A DNA stretch of 64,000 nt, from positions 1-64,000 of the forward strand of contig JAGEMR010000125.1 in the NCBI GenBank assembly GCA_021030915.1, given 5' to 3'. Positions 10,016 through 21,076 of the stretch are shown here, one piece after another (the first letter of the stretch is position 1; the number at the start of each line of letters is the position of its first letter). The notes under the pieces were generated by a model. That model was not told the DNA's origin, searched no databases, and saw nothing but the letters and a program-made list of their open reading frames with translations. Both the position numbers and the translations under genes were made by a program. The DNA is from Astrothelium macrocarpum. Lineage: Eukaryota > Ascomycota > Dothideomycetes > Trypetheliales > Trypetheliaceae.

Positions 10016-10812
10016 ATGCGTTTCACTGCTGCCGTCACTGCCGCCGCTCTCGCCACTGGTGTCGCCGCCCAGGGTGAAGTATTGGGCTCTGATTCTAGCT
10101 ACAATGGCTCGGTCGCGTACACTACTGAGGTCGTTACCCACTTGACAACCTACTGCCCTGAGAGCACTTCACTCACTGTCGGTGGTACCACCTACACCGT
10201 CAGCGAGGCCACCACCTTGACCATCTCTGACTGCTCTTGCACCATCACCAAGCCAGTCTCCAGCGCTACCCCGTGAGTCCCTTCCTCTGTGGTCTCCCAA
10301 ATTGTTAGCATACTGACGTCCTCCAGTACCTACACCGCTCCTGCTATTCCTAGCACCAGCTCCGTCGAAGAGTCGTCTGCGTAAGTCCCATTTCGAAGAT
10401 TTCATCGTCGATGATACTAACCCTTTCCTGCAGTCCATTCACCCCACCAGCCGTCCCTTCAACCAGTATCACCGAATCCGTGTCTTCTCCTGCTGCGCCA
10501 ACCACCTCGGCCACCTCGGAGACCATCTCCGTCGCCACTTCCGCCGCTACCTCCGTCGCCACTTCTCCAGTCGTGACATCCAGCGCCCCCGCTAGCGTTG
10601 TCCCGACTACCTACACCACCTTCCACGTCAGCGCTGCCTCTTCTCTCCCCTACGGTGTCAACGGTACCGTCCCCGCTGTCCCGACCACCGTTGCTCCCAA
10701 GCCGACCACCACCGCCGCTTCTCCATCCACCTTCACTGGTGCTGCTGCTCAGATCTTTGCCGCTCCCGTTGCTGGCTTGGCCGCTGCTATGGGTCTTGCT
10801 GCTCTCCTGTAA
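10016..10812 (+). CDS. GPI-anchored Ser/Thr-rich cell wall protein
   Basis: The protein has 229 residues from exons 10016-10272, 10327-10380 and 10434-10812. Both introns are about 53 nt with GTGAGT and GTAAGT donors and the frame is continuous. It begins with a signal peptide (MRFTAAVTAAALATGVAAQ). A Cys-containing domain follows with VVTHLTTYCPES, GGTTYTVSEATTLTI and DCSCTIT, a pattern seen in many ascomycete surface mannoproteins. Residues from about 95 are a Ser/Thr/Ala/Pro linker suited to O-mannosylation. The C-terminus is a hydrophobic Ala/Leu tail (GLAAAMGLAALL) with small residues before it, as needed for GPI attachment. It is expected at the plasma membrane or wall. Specific function is unknown. 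Confidence 0.85.
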
Positions 10813-12113
10813 GCGACATGTTCGGATGGCATGGTGCTGGGAGAGGGGGCTTGATGGCTTAATGATGGATGTGGGGATGATCTGGGGGCGTGAGGTGATT
10901 GATTGTCATTCTCATCCTAGTGGCTCTTTATTCTTCGTCATGGGCGTTCGATCGTAGATACCCGGTTTGGGGATAGGTCCTACGCTGCAGCAAAAGCGTT
11001 TAATAATACTGATCTTGATGATGTTTGGTGATGTTAGATCTATGGATGGTGAAGTGAGAGGGATGATTGGGATGGTGCATTGTTGACATAGACTAGACTC
11101 TTAATTGACATTGTATTGACCCTGATAATTGTCGCACAACTTGATCTACTTTGGTTTCCTGTGCTTCATGCTTTTGTGCTGATGGAATATTACGGCATCT
11201 ACTATAGGTAAAAAGCCGTCCGGTTCCGCGACGCGCAATGATGAATCTTGTGAAGTACGACTCTTGGCTCGCGCATGTCGTTCAAAGAATCTTTGGGTCT
11301 CATTCAACAGCCAGGTCATTGGCGCGGAAACTTCATCCTATGATGCCTATGGTGCAAACTCTATCCGATATTTGCTTACCCGTTATCTCGGTGAGGAGGT
11401 TCAGGTAACCGTTTTGGCTGAGATCGTTGTACGTGTTTCACATTATGCAGGCATAAAAAGGAAGTAGATCTTCGTCAGCATTTAGCAATAAGGCCCCCTA
11501 TGCTCATGTTTAAGCGGGTTGATGCGGTGACTGATGCACGCGCGTTTAGACGAATGAATTATATAATGAGATTGACATGCTTAAAACAAAAGTGATGATG
11601 ACGCACGGCAATAATGATCGATGTCTTTGCATAGCCACATACCGGATACGATTCTTGGTAACTTATGACGTTCCTACACAAATTCTGAAATGCATCAGAC
11701 TGGCCAAGACCATGACACGTCGCATAATACGGTGTTTGTTGCATTGACTCGTCCTGCAGCTATTTGCATATCTTACATGGTGACTCTGCAACAAATCTTT
11801 CCCGCACCCGGTTTCGCGTGTGAGGCTGATAAGCGCGCTAGAGATTGCTAAAGTATAAACTTCAATAGCAGCATCGTCATATGACCTGCACTATGCGTGC
11901 TTCGCAATGCATGCAAGCGAGCTCTAATTGACTGAGAAAGGAAGACTAGAAGAGGAAACCCTAAGTGATCAGGAAAAGCCCTAAAAGATCGACAAAAAGT
12001 GTATCGGAATCCCAAAACGCATGTAACTTCCGCGCTATGCAATTTTTTCGGAGCCTGCACGCAGGGCTACCACATATACTTTCGTGACGGTGTGACATCA
12101 TTGATTCGAGCGA
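10813..12113. other. Intergenic, nothing recognised
   Basis: This is 1.3 kb between convergent genes (wall protein and kinase-like gene). The first 300 bases are probably 3' untranslated sequence of the wall-protein gene. Only short, unconvincing frames occur, and no repeats or RNA genes are seen. Confidence 0.5.
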
Positions 12114-13226
12114 CTACGCCGAAGCTAGTTGTTTCAAAGCATCAGTAAGCTCCCGACGAGCTCGGAGTTCCATTCCATCGGATTGTGGTCGGTAATAGTG
12201 TTTAACGACGGCGACAACTGCTCTGTAAACGCGATAACTGATGCCACGTTAGCAAGCTTGCGTCTTACATTGTACATTTCGATTGTCGATAGGGGAACAG
12301 TGCAGAGCTTACAGTAGTTGACGGATAGCTTCGCTGCGAGTCCGACTTGGGCTTGTCCCATATCCTTCTAGAAAAGCTGCGCTTGGTCTCACAAATGCAG
12401 TTGCCATGAATGGATCCCCCAGCATGACATCCGACAGATCGATAAATCCAGTCACCTGTTTTGTTCTTTCGTCTAGGAGGATGTTGTCTTCGTTGGAAAT
12501 GTCGAGGAGCACCATACGTGCTTCGGTTACCTGATCCAGCAGGTGGCCGTGGCTTTGCACATAGTAGCGAATGCTTTCGTATGGAAGATTGACCAGTACA
12601 TCTTCGGCATCACGCAAGACCAGCTCCAGCATCTGTAAGAAAGTCTCCTGCCATGAATCGCTGCCGCCACCGGCAAAAACATGGTGAGGAGCTCCAAATT
12701 TGCCTGCTGCAAGGGATGAAACATGGCGAAAGTAGACACCTAATGTCCTGTTGATGTTCGCTCGCTCGAGGGATGAGAGGCGACCAATTCTCGACATATT
12801 GACACCACTGACACGGGTCTGTAGTGAGTACGGTGTTCCTATGCTTCGATCTTGCGTGTCATGTTTGATGAGAGTTGGGACCGGTAACTGAACCCTGGAC
12901 GCCAAGACCTCAAGAGCTGCCGCCTCTACGCTGAGAGCTTGATGCTCAAGTCGGAGCTGCCGGACATTGCTATAAGGGGCGAGTTTGAGGATCAGTCTCG
13001 AGCCGTCAGTCATTCGGAGTAGATATATTCGACGCAAATGTCCAGAGAGCCTTTCTATATTCTGGACAGTGGCTCCTCCACGAACATATCGTAGCACCAG
13101 CTTGCTGATGTTATCCAACTCCGGGGTGACCGGGGGGGATAAAAGAGATGCTGTACGATGTGCTTGACTCATCTTCACAATAGGAAGGGGGGACACGTGA
13201 AGCGGTGGTAGATGCATAGTGGGCAA
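12114..13226 (-). CDS. Aminoglycoside phosphotransferase (APH)-like kinase
   Basis: This is a fungal APH/choline-kinase-fold protein, a group of mostly unassigned small-molecule kinases. Exons are 13226..12313 and 12222..12114 with a 90-nt intron. Splicing removes an apparent stop and adds a helical tail (VVKHYYRPQ ... ALKQLASA), for 340 residues in total. Visible features are RLILKLAP (ATP-binding Lys, about residue 80), the Brenner-type loop LLDISNEDNILLD (about 250) and the metal-binding VTGFIDLSDVMLGDP. The catalytic loop is unusual: the common H-G-D is L-L-D and the Asp-to-Asn spacing is one residue longer than in H-x-D-x4-N. An alternative start Met-Ser-Gln lies at 13172. Confidence 0.78.
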
Positions 13227-14279
13227 ATTAATAGGAAATGAAGCGCAGAATTATCAGTGCGAAACGGTGGCATATCTCATACTCCTGAAGCATAAGAAAA
13301 GCCTGGCTTATGAACGAAAGTTCTAAGGCGTTGACGTCCATCCTCAAGCGAAGAAGGATGTGTCCACATGCTTCACCTCAACATAAACGAAAGAAAGCGG
13401 AGACTTAGCGAAGCAAGCTACGAATCAGGCCATGAGAAAGGCTCCCACCGAGCGCCTAAAGCTCATGGCTACCTGGGAAGGAAGGGAAATAGATGAAGTC
13501 ACCTAGCAGGACGTGCCCAGTCTCAGATCGAGGTGGAGTAGGCGAGCCGCGGACGGAGGGCAGTTGGATTAGTCTCGTCGGCCATGGCGACCGCCTCCTT
13601 GCCAACTACTCGTGAGCAGAATTGCATCTCGCCCTTGGCAAAAGGCGGATGGGTTTGTAGCATGTTTGTCGCGACCCCCAAGGACCTCGTCAGCTCGCCT
13701 AGGTGTACCCAAACCGGCTTAGTGTTTCATGGGCGTCGTCGTCTCTGGGTCGCGCGCTGATTGGCCACGCCCGGTCAAGCATTTCAGGAAAGTCGCAACC
13801 GCGCGAAACACTACCGTAGTGACATTTTCGATCAGATTAAGTCAGAGGAATGGCTCAGACTGGGCGCTGCATGGCGCTTTATCGCGTCAATTTCGTGCTC
13901 AGACCTCTACCGCCTGCTAATGTGCCAGAATTTCAAATCGGCCATGTCAGAAAACCCCAAAGACCAACTTGACATCAAACTGGGCGAAGCGAAAAGGATC
14001 AGAGCATGTTCCATCATGACGTTCCATCTGTAACTGGCAAACATTGGCGAACATTTCCGCCCCTTTGGTGCCTTTCCGGTCTATCTGCCTGCTCCTGGTA
14101 GCTTTATTGCCTGTATTTGTTTCGAGAAGGCGAACGGTCTCTCAGTACCGAGCCGGTCCGAAGCGCTGGAGACGACATGTCAATGCAACATCCTTGCACA
14201 CGTTTGCATAAGTCCTTTTTTAAGGCTATCTCGGATCACTCGACTGTTGATAGACCGATGCACAATCCGATGCGGCCAC
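13227..14279. other. Intergenic, nothing recognised
   Basis: This is 1.05 kb upstream of the kinase-like gene and downstream of TAN1. Small open frames (for example 13729-14033 on the plus strand) have no protein-like pattern. No repeat structure is seen. Confidence 0.45.
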
Positions 14280-15532
14280 TCAACCACCGCCTTGGTCCGC
14301 GCTGTCTTTACCCTTTTCGGCACTCTTGTTAGGTCTTGGGGTGGGGTCATATATCTCGGCCAGGTTGTACCGCTTGAGCTTGTCGTAATCGTTTCCAACG
14401 ATACTCATCCCACATATGCTCTAATGCATCATAAGCAGGCGTTAGCGAATCTCACGATTCCAGCTTCTGAAGCTACACTACAGGCATGATACTTACTTTG
14501 TAAACTTCTACGATGATTAGCAAGTCATAGCCCTTCAAATCTACAGAGTGTCCGGGCCCCACAGCGGAGGCGACCTGTTTGATGATAGTATCCCTTGCCA
14601 GATGATTTGAATTGCGTGTGTTTGACCGGATTGCAAACTGAACGTCACTCACATTAGCCGTGATTTTACACATGTCTTGACGTAACATCCAGCCCACGTG
14701 AATATCTACCTTACAAATATACATGACTATTTAGTCAAAAGAAGTGACAATGCTTACCTTTCGAGCCTCGTTCTCTCCGTGGAAATGTGGCTGAAGTACT
14801 TCCTTGCATAATGTGTCGATGCCAGATTCTGTGGCCTTCCCCATCAAAGTCATTGGACTCAATCGGTTCACAAACCGTGTGCGTTTGAGTGAAGCATCTG
14901 CAGCAGCGTCTGCACAGATTGCATGCACAAACGACACTGGTTCTATTGGTGCTCGTGTCTTGAAAAAGACAACTATACACGGTTAGTGTCGTGTCAAGAA
15001 AAGACTAATTTTTTGCTGACCGCAATCCATATCGAGCTTTACTGGAACAAACAGTGGAGCTTTACTTGGCTTTTGCAAACCTTCCAATTCCTTGCCGATT
15101 TCGTCTTCAATGTCTGCATCTTGGCCACTCGAATCTAACGAGTCTAGATTGTCTTCTGGATGAAGCTTCTGGGCAAACTAAATCGCTCTCGTTACAATTG
15201 CTACATTTTTGGTCAAGCAATCGTTTCAAACAGACCTCTTCAAACAAATCTCTAACCTCCGCAATGCATTTGGGCTCTTTTCCTCTTACGCAAGTGATCC
15301 AGATACCTGCGTCTCCGGCGTTTATGCTTTCGGAACGAGTAATGTCACTTGCTCGACTTTGACGTGGAGCTTGCCATTGCTTTTTGCGCTGCTGAGCTGT
15401 TCAGCAATGCTTTTTCCGAGGAATTTTCGAAGAAAAAATGTTCTTCCAAGATCGAAGATGACCCACCTTTCCTCGCTTGCTTGAGGCCCCAGATTCGCCG
15501 CTATCGGCTTTGCGCTTCTTGGAATTTTCCAT
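14280..15532 (-). CDS. TAN1: THUMP-domain tRNA acetylation adaptor Tan1
   Basis: Tan1 is the tRNA-binding partner of the Kre33/NAT10 acetyltransferase needed for N4-acetylcytidine at position 12 of tRNA-Leu and tRNA-Ser. Six exons on the minus strand join in frame to 290 residues: 15532..15467, 15388..15236, 15177..15021, 14972..14758, 14637..14497 and 14420..14280. The N-terminus is basic (MENSKKRKAD). Next come SINAGDAGIWITCVRG, VVFFKTRAPIEPVSFVHAIC and FVNRLSPMTLMGKA. The THUMP domain (about residues 140-250) includes KFAIRSNTRNSN, IIKQVASAVGPGHSVDL and LLIIVEVYKSICGMSIV. The C-terminus is YNLAEIYDPTPRPNKS plus a short acidic/Gly tail. All five introns are 47-120 nt. Conservation across each junction makes the model strong. 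Confidence 0.9.
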
Positions 15533-17542
15533 GACTATTGAAATGTGGTGGTGGGCGTGTGGTAGGCAAGTGGATCACCCTGACATTGACGCGCATGATC
15601 TGCGGCTGGGATTAGGCTCGCTTAGTATTTACACAGACCACCGTTTAATTCCAGTGTGTCTCCCAAATCCACTCAGCCATCTACAACTAAATCGCGACCG
15701 ACACGGAGCATAGCGCCACGCCGATCGTGGGCTTCCAATGGCATTCCGCAATGAAACTGTGACCTTACCAGCCCTCCCTTTGGTTGTTGCTGTTGCTAAA
15801 ATGACAAATAACACTGGCGATGCTGGCTTCAATTGGAGTTGGATACTCTCATTACGTTTATAGCGTACGTTGCGAGCGATTTGATCCGATCAAGACAATA
15901 CCAATCTTTCACAAAAACATCATCTTTCATCCAAAACAAAAGAAAACCACAAAGGTACAGAAGCTTTTCTCTGAAACCCAAGAAAGAGGTTGAAGGCGCT
16001 AGCCCTACGAACCCGAAGATCTCAGTGGCTTTCCTTAGTTGCAGCAGGCGGCCTTTAATCTAGTTAAATGATCTTCAACGCCAGCGGCTGATACGGAATG
16101 ATCCGGACCGACTGCTTGGTTCCCAGATCTCTGGAGATTCCTTGCAGTAGTCTCGGGCTGGCTACAACGAATTGGCAACTCTACTCGCATGCTCTCATGA
16201 GATCCGGACCATCTAATCTGGAGATGATTATCAAGGCGGCGCTTATCTGCCTCCGACTGCGCCAAATGGCTGATCTCATCGGTAACTAGTCAGATGGAGG
16301 GGACCTTGGGACACACTAAGATGGGCGAGCACAAAAGGCGGTGGATGGAACACCGTAGCTGGGAGTGCTAGGTTACTTTGACCCGCTTCTAAACTTTGGT
16401 TTTTCGGAGAGCCCACCGTCCCCGTCATAACCCTAATGCTGTCAATTCAATGGACCTTCTATTACATATGTCTTGGAAGACAGGATCAGTAAGATTGCAA
16501 CGTTTCAAGGTCTCCATCGGCGAGTATGTGGATGGATCGGTATCCAGTGTTATGGCACTCTGCACATGTCTACGCGTACTAATCATGCTTACCTCGTGGA
16601 GCATCTGACCGCCACGCAAGCTGAGAACAATATTATTGAACGGCGTTACTCAAATTGTCTAGATATCGGAGTAACTCAAATATATCGTGGCAAGCCAGTA
16701 AATACGAAGTCGCAACTGGTCAAGACGTGGTCCAAACACTTTTTACGGAATACCAAATCCGTTACTCCGTCCACGTGAAATGGCAAAGCGGATTCTCCAT
16801 GGCGTACAGCTGGGACTAATGGACTACGCATAAAATCCGATCTCCTTCGATGGTGGGAAATTCTACTGAAACAAGCCAACAACTTTAAGATCTCGATCCT
16901 CACGAATCCTCAGCATCCTCTAAGGCTCTAGAATTTTCCAGCGTGCAGATCACGTATATGCAATTTCCTCTAGATGTAGATCTCTAACCGCTATTCTGCC
17001 ACGTTGGCCAGTGGCTGTGAGTAAGCTGCAGCTCATAATATAGTCTAATCTCAAATCATTAATCGGTGACCGAAATACGAGCCCTTCCATTGGTCGCCAG
17101 ACTTAACTTGTTTTCGTTACCGATTCGTAAAAAGCAATCCAGGCTTTTCTACTAGATCATCGTGTGCAAGCCTAAACACGCGACTGTCTGGGATATAGGA
17201 GGTCAACACTCTTTGGAAAATATTCAGCTCGGATTGCTAGCTTGGCGTCTGACCTGCACCTTTCATCTCCGATGTTTCTTATTCTGCATTAATCAAACAC
17301 ATTCGGGTATTGTGGCGAGCTCAGGAAACAAACCAAAAGAGCAAACAATTCGCAATTGCTACATCCGATAGGCACTGCGATAGAATATTGATTTTCCACG
17401 TAATTTGGCATTTTTGTGAATGACTCGAACATGATTAATCATGCATCTCTACCGTTCTATGGTACACGTTTTACAACTGGCTTCTATCAAGGTCATCACC
17501 ATGTTTGCCAGTACCTTTCACACGGTCTGACGCTTTGTTGTC
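15533..17542. other. Intergenic, nothing recognised
   Basis: These 2.0 kb hold the TAN1 promoter side on the left and the MIC26/27 3' side on the right. Open frames such as 16473-16778 are short, overlap in several frames and show no recognisable motif. I see no terminal inverted repeats or tandem arrays. It may hold an unrecognised intron-rich gene or decayed sequence. Confidence 0.4.
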
Positions 17543-18406
17543 TTACTTGCCCTTTTTCACCCAGTCCTCCACTGCTTCCCTTCCCTCCTTGACCTTGTCT
17601 TGTGCCATCGCCACTGTCATGGCACTGTGAGCCTTTCCAGTTTCCCAAAACCTTTCAGTCCGCTCTCGAACGGTTTTATGTGTATCCGCAATCACTGGGA
17701 ACTTCTCTTCGTACTTCCATATTAAATCGCCAATGTTATGCATTGTTATAGGTATGAAGAAATTTCCTGCAGCAATCCCAGCTGCTACGGGCACAGAGAA
17801 GCGAAGTAGAATATTTGACCGTCGTGTTACAATCGAGCCGGCCATAGCGGAAACAAGTACATAGATTGTACCGGGCATCAGCTGCTCGCCGGATTCTTTG
17901 GGGGGTGCGAGAGAGGCGATCGTCTGCGTAAAGGAGTTCTCGAGTTGAAACGCGGAGGTGAGAAAGGAGTTTAGGGAGTCTTCGGCGGAGACGGCATATC
18001 GGTGGAGCAGTAACCGCGTTCGTTTTACTTGTACAGCAAGACGGTCTGTTGGAGTGTGGGAGGAGGACTTGGGAGTCGTGTCAGTTGCAGAGGGAATAAG
18101 CGTCGAACTTGAGCTCGGAGTGGAGGGATCAGCCGATGGAGTTGTGTCTGGGTCGTCATATATTGGTTTTCGCACAGACTAGATATAAACTAATTAATTG
18201 AGAACTGCTTCAATCCGGAAGGATGTTTCGTACAGAGATATTGTCTAAAGGTGACTCTGCATGGAGTTTTCTCTTGGGGACAAGAAGCAGGCCGGCTGCG
18301 AATGCGGTTGCCGTAACCGGCGCGACAAGACGCTGTTCAAGATCAGCAACGTTTTCTATGGATTGCAGAGGTACCGCACCCGTCGCATTATGGGGGCAAA
18401 GGCCAT
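17543..18406 (-). CDS. MICOS complex subunit Mic26/Mic27 (apolipoprotein O-like)
   Basis: The protein belongs to the ApoO/Mic26-Mic27 family that helps shape crista junctions in the mitochondrial inner membrane. Exons are 18406..18380, 18332..18234 and 18178..17543, giving 253 residues. The first intron is only 47 nt. The N-terminus (MAFAPIMRR then RLVAPVTATAFAAGLLLVPKRKLHAES) combines basic residues with a hydrophobic stretch, as in a mitochondrial signal anchor. A Ser/Thr/Pro spacer (about 55-80) precedes the ApoO core with LLHRYAVSAEDSLNSFL, MPGTIYVLVSAMAGSIVTRRSNILLRFSVPV and AGIAAGNFFIPITMHNIGDLIW, the last two being membrane segments. An amphipathic tail follows. It diverges from OCT1 with 178 bp between start codons. 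The first exon is the least certain part. Confidence 0.82.
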
Positions 18407-18584
18407 TTTGGTAGGTTGTTGCCCTTCAATTGCTGTACCGACGAGCCGTGGAATTGCGGAAAGATTTCAATATGGTCGGGGGTTGGGATACCTCGCATAA
18501 ATGCATAAGTTGCATAGATTTTTGCATTACCGCCTGCTTCCTATTTCTATATGCAAACCCCAGGAGATTTATTTGTATACCGTG
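18407..18584. promoter_or_regulatory. Shared divergent promoter of MIC26/27 and OCT1
   Basis: Only 178 bp separate the start codons of two divergently transcribed genes whose products both act in mitochondria. The segment contains no open frame that must be coding and several short A/T runs, but no motif I can name with confidence. Shared control of the two genes is an inference from layout. Confidence 0.5.
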
Positions 18585-20954
18585 ATGTTGAAAAGGCTTC
18601 AACGACCCGCTTGGATCTGCACAAGATGTCTCAGGAATCGACAAACACGGCACAAGATCAGTCTTGCGACTGCAGTGACAGCAGACGAGAGAATCGATCT
18701 GCCTATTGCACAACATGCAAATCCCAATGCTTCCCACGGCGATCGTACTCTACGCATGATATTTGACTCTGAACCCTTCTGGAGGGATTTTTCACGACGA
18801 ACAAGCAATCAGAATGACAAGAGCTTAGGTCTCTTCCAAAACAGATATCTTACACGGCCTGAAGGGTTTCAAGAGTTTGCAGCGAGCACTCTGCAAAAAT
18901 GCAGAAAAATCGTCGCAAAAGTATTGGGAGCATCGACCGTAGATGATTTTAAAAATTTATCAAGAGACTTGGATAGACTGAGCGATTTACTATGCAGGGT
19001 AATAGACTTGTCAGATTTTGTACGATCAACACATCCAGATCGAAGGATACAAGTGGCTGCATCACAGGCGTATGGGCAAATGTTTGAATACATGAATGTT
19101 TTGAATACTACAACCGGTCTGAACGACCAACTAAAGAAGGCATTTTCAATGCCGGAGGTGACGCAATCTTGGACTGGAGAAGAGAATATCGTCGCGCAAA
19201 TATTGGCCAAGGACTTTTCTCGATCTGCTATTGATCTCCCGGAACGCTCGCGTCAAAAATTTGTTGAGCTATCGAGTGAAGTGGCAGAGGTCGGCACAGA
19301 ATTTGTCGATCAAATGGAACCCGCCAAGTCTCATCTCGAGTTTTCAAGCAGCAAATTAAAAGGCATGGATCCTATAGTGGTAAAACAAATGACAAAATGG
19401 GGCACGGTCACACTTCCCACGACTGGTACATCTGCGACAATGGCATTAAGAAACGTCGAGGATTCTGAAGCCCGACGAGAAATTTACATGGCAAACAGAA
19501 CAGCGTCCAAAGAATCAATAAGTCGGCTAGAGACGCTGCTAAAGACGAGAGCAGAGCTCGCTCAAATATCCGGTTACCACACTTTTGCACACATGGCACT
19601 ATCAGACAAAATGGCAAAGACTCCTGATGCTGTCAACAGCTTCCTCGAAGCACTGATAGCCGATAATCGTCCACGAGTAAAACAGGAGCTATCCGATCTG
19701 CTGGAGCTCAAAAAAGCTGATGCGCATTCTGATAATTTCCCAACCCAACTCAATGCCTGGGACCGTGATTATTACAAGTCTCGTCTTGTATCCAGTCTCC
19801 GCTACAAGACACGTACGCCTGACGTGCTCTCTGCTTACTTCTCTTTGGGCATTGTCATGCAGGGCCTGTCCCGTCTGTTCAGCCGTGTTTACGGTCTCCG
19901 ACTCGTTCCCCATGAAACCTCTCCTGGCGAAACATGGAATGATGACGTTCGCCGTCTCGACGTTATTGACGAAAACGATGGCCACATCGCTGTCGTATAC
20001 TGCGATCTCTTTGCTCGCCCAGGCAAAGCCCCTAACCCAGCACACTTCACCCTCCGTTGCTCCCGCCTAATATCTCCCGAAGAGATCGCCGAATCCTCAC
20101 CACCTCCCCCTCCCTTCACTAACCCCTCCGAAGCCGCCAACGACGGCATGTCCACCACCATCGACCGCCACACCGGTTCACTCTACCAACTCCCTACCAT
20201 CGCCCTAATTTGCGACTTCCAAACCCGCTCCACCGCCTCCTCCTCCTCCCTCCTCCCCTCCTCCCCCACCCTCCTCACCTTCAACGAAGTCCGCACGCTC
20301 TTCCACGAAATGGGCCACGCACTCCACTCCATCCTCGGTCGCACCACGCTCCAAAACGTCGCCGGCACGCGCTGCGCCACAGACTTCGCAGAGCTCCCCT
20401 CGATCCTCATGGAGAGCTTCGCGAGCGCTCCCGACGCGCTCGCGCTGTTCGCGCGCCACCACGCGTCCGACGCGCCGCTGCCCGTCGCGCTGCTGCACGA
20501 GCGGCTGCGCGTCGACCAGCGCCTCGAGGCCGCCGAGACCGAGGCGCAGATCGTGCTCGCCGCGCTCGACCAGCGGTACCATGCGCTGGCCGCCGCGGAG
20601 GGGTTGGACTCGACGGCTGTGTATCACGAGGTGGTGGGGCGGTGGGCGTCGGTGCCGGAGCCCGCGGGCACCGCGTGGCAGGGGTTTTTTGGGCATTTGT
20701 TTGGCTACGGGGCGACGTATTATGCGTATTTGTTTGATCGTGCGATTGCGGGGCGGGTGTGGAAGGAGGTGTTTGCTGCGGGGGAGAAGGCGGTGGATCG
20801 GAGTGCGGGGCAGAGGATGAGGGAGGAGGTGTTGAAGTGGGGGGGTGGTCGGGATGGGTGGAAGTGTGTTGCGGGTGTTTTGGGACGGCCGGAGTTGAGT
20901 GAGGGAGGGGAGGCGGCGATGGAGGAGGTGGGACGGTGGGGTGTTGAGGATTGA
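18585..20954 (+). CDS. OCT1: Mitochondrial intermediate peptidase Oct1 (M3 metallopeptidase)
   Basis: Oct1 is the matrix zinc protease that removes an N-terminal octapeptide from precursors already cut by the processing peptidase. The single exon encodes 789 residues, the usual size for fungal Oct1. The start Met-Leu-Lys-Arg-Leu-Gln-Arg at 18585 gives an Arg/Lys-rich presequence; the frame also runs back to 18501, but that extension lacks such character. The peptidase M3 domain occupies roughly residues 270-770. The zinc motif HEMGH is at about 574-578 within LFHEMGHALHSILGRT, followed by ELPSILMESFA with the third ligand Glu. A Pro/Ser-rich insertion (SSPPPPPFTNPSEA) lies before it. The 3' third is much more GC-rich than the 5' third, with G-rich codons at the end. 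Confidence 0.93.
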   Translation: MLKRLQRPAWICTRCLRNRQTRHKISLATAVTADERIDLPIAQHANPNASHGDRTLRMIFDSEPFWRDFSRRTSNQNDKSLGLFQNRYLTRPEGFQEFAASTLQKCRKIVAKVLGASTVDDFKNLSRDLDRLSDLLCRVIDLSDFVRSTHPDRRIQVAASQAYGQMFEYMNVLNTTTGLNDQLKKAFSMPEVTQSWTGEENIVAQILAKDFSRSAIDLPERSRQKFVELSSEVAEVGTEFVDQMEPAKSHLEFSSSKLKGMDPIVVKQMTKWGTVTLPTTGTSATMALRNVEDSEARREIYMANRTASKESISRLETLLKTRAELAQISGYHTFAHMALSDKMAKTPDAVNSFLEALIADNRPRVKQELSDLLELKKADAHSDNFPTQLNAWDRDYYKSRLVSSLRYKTRTPDVLSAYFSLGIVMQGLSRLFSRVYGLRLVPHETSPGETWNDDVRRLDVIDENDGHIAVVYCDLFARPGKAPNPAHFTLRCSRLISPEEIAESSPPPPPFTNPSEAANDGMSTTIDRHTGSLYQLPTIALICDFQTRSTASSSSLLPSSPTLLTFNEVRTLFHEMGHALHSILGRTTLQNVAGTRCATDFAELPSILMESFASAPDALALFARHHASDAPLPVALLHERLRVDQRLEAAETEAQIVLAALDQRYHALAAAEGLDSTAVYHEVVGRWASVPEPAGTAWQGFFGHLFGYGATYYAYLFDRAIAGRVWKEVFAAGEKAVDRSAGQRMREEVLKWGGGRDGWKCVAGVLGRPELSEGGEAAMEEVGRWGVED

Positions 20955-21076
20955 AGATTGAGACAAGAGAGGGGATTGATAGTTTGTAATTTAATGAAGC
21001 TACTATTCTAAGCGTAATTGGGGTATCTCAAAGTATTGTACAGGAAAAACAGTGGCTCAGTAACAACTGAAGGAAG

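Noticed and set aside
20205..20966. Long minus-strand frame of 253 codons within OCT1
   Set aside because: It is antisense to the GC-rich 3' third of OCT1 and is an artefact of third-position GC.
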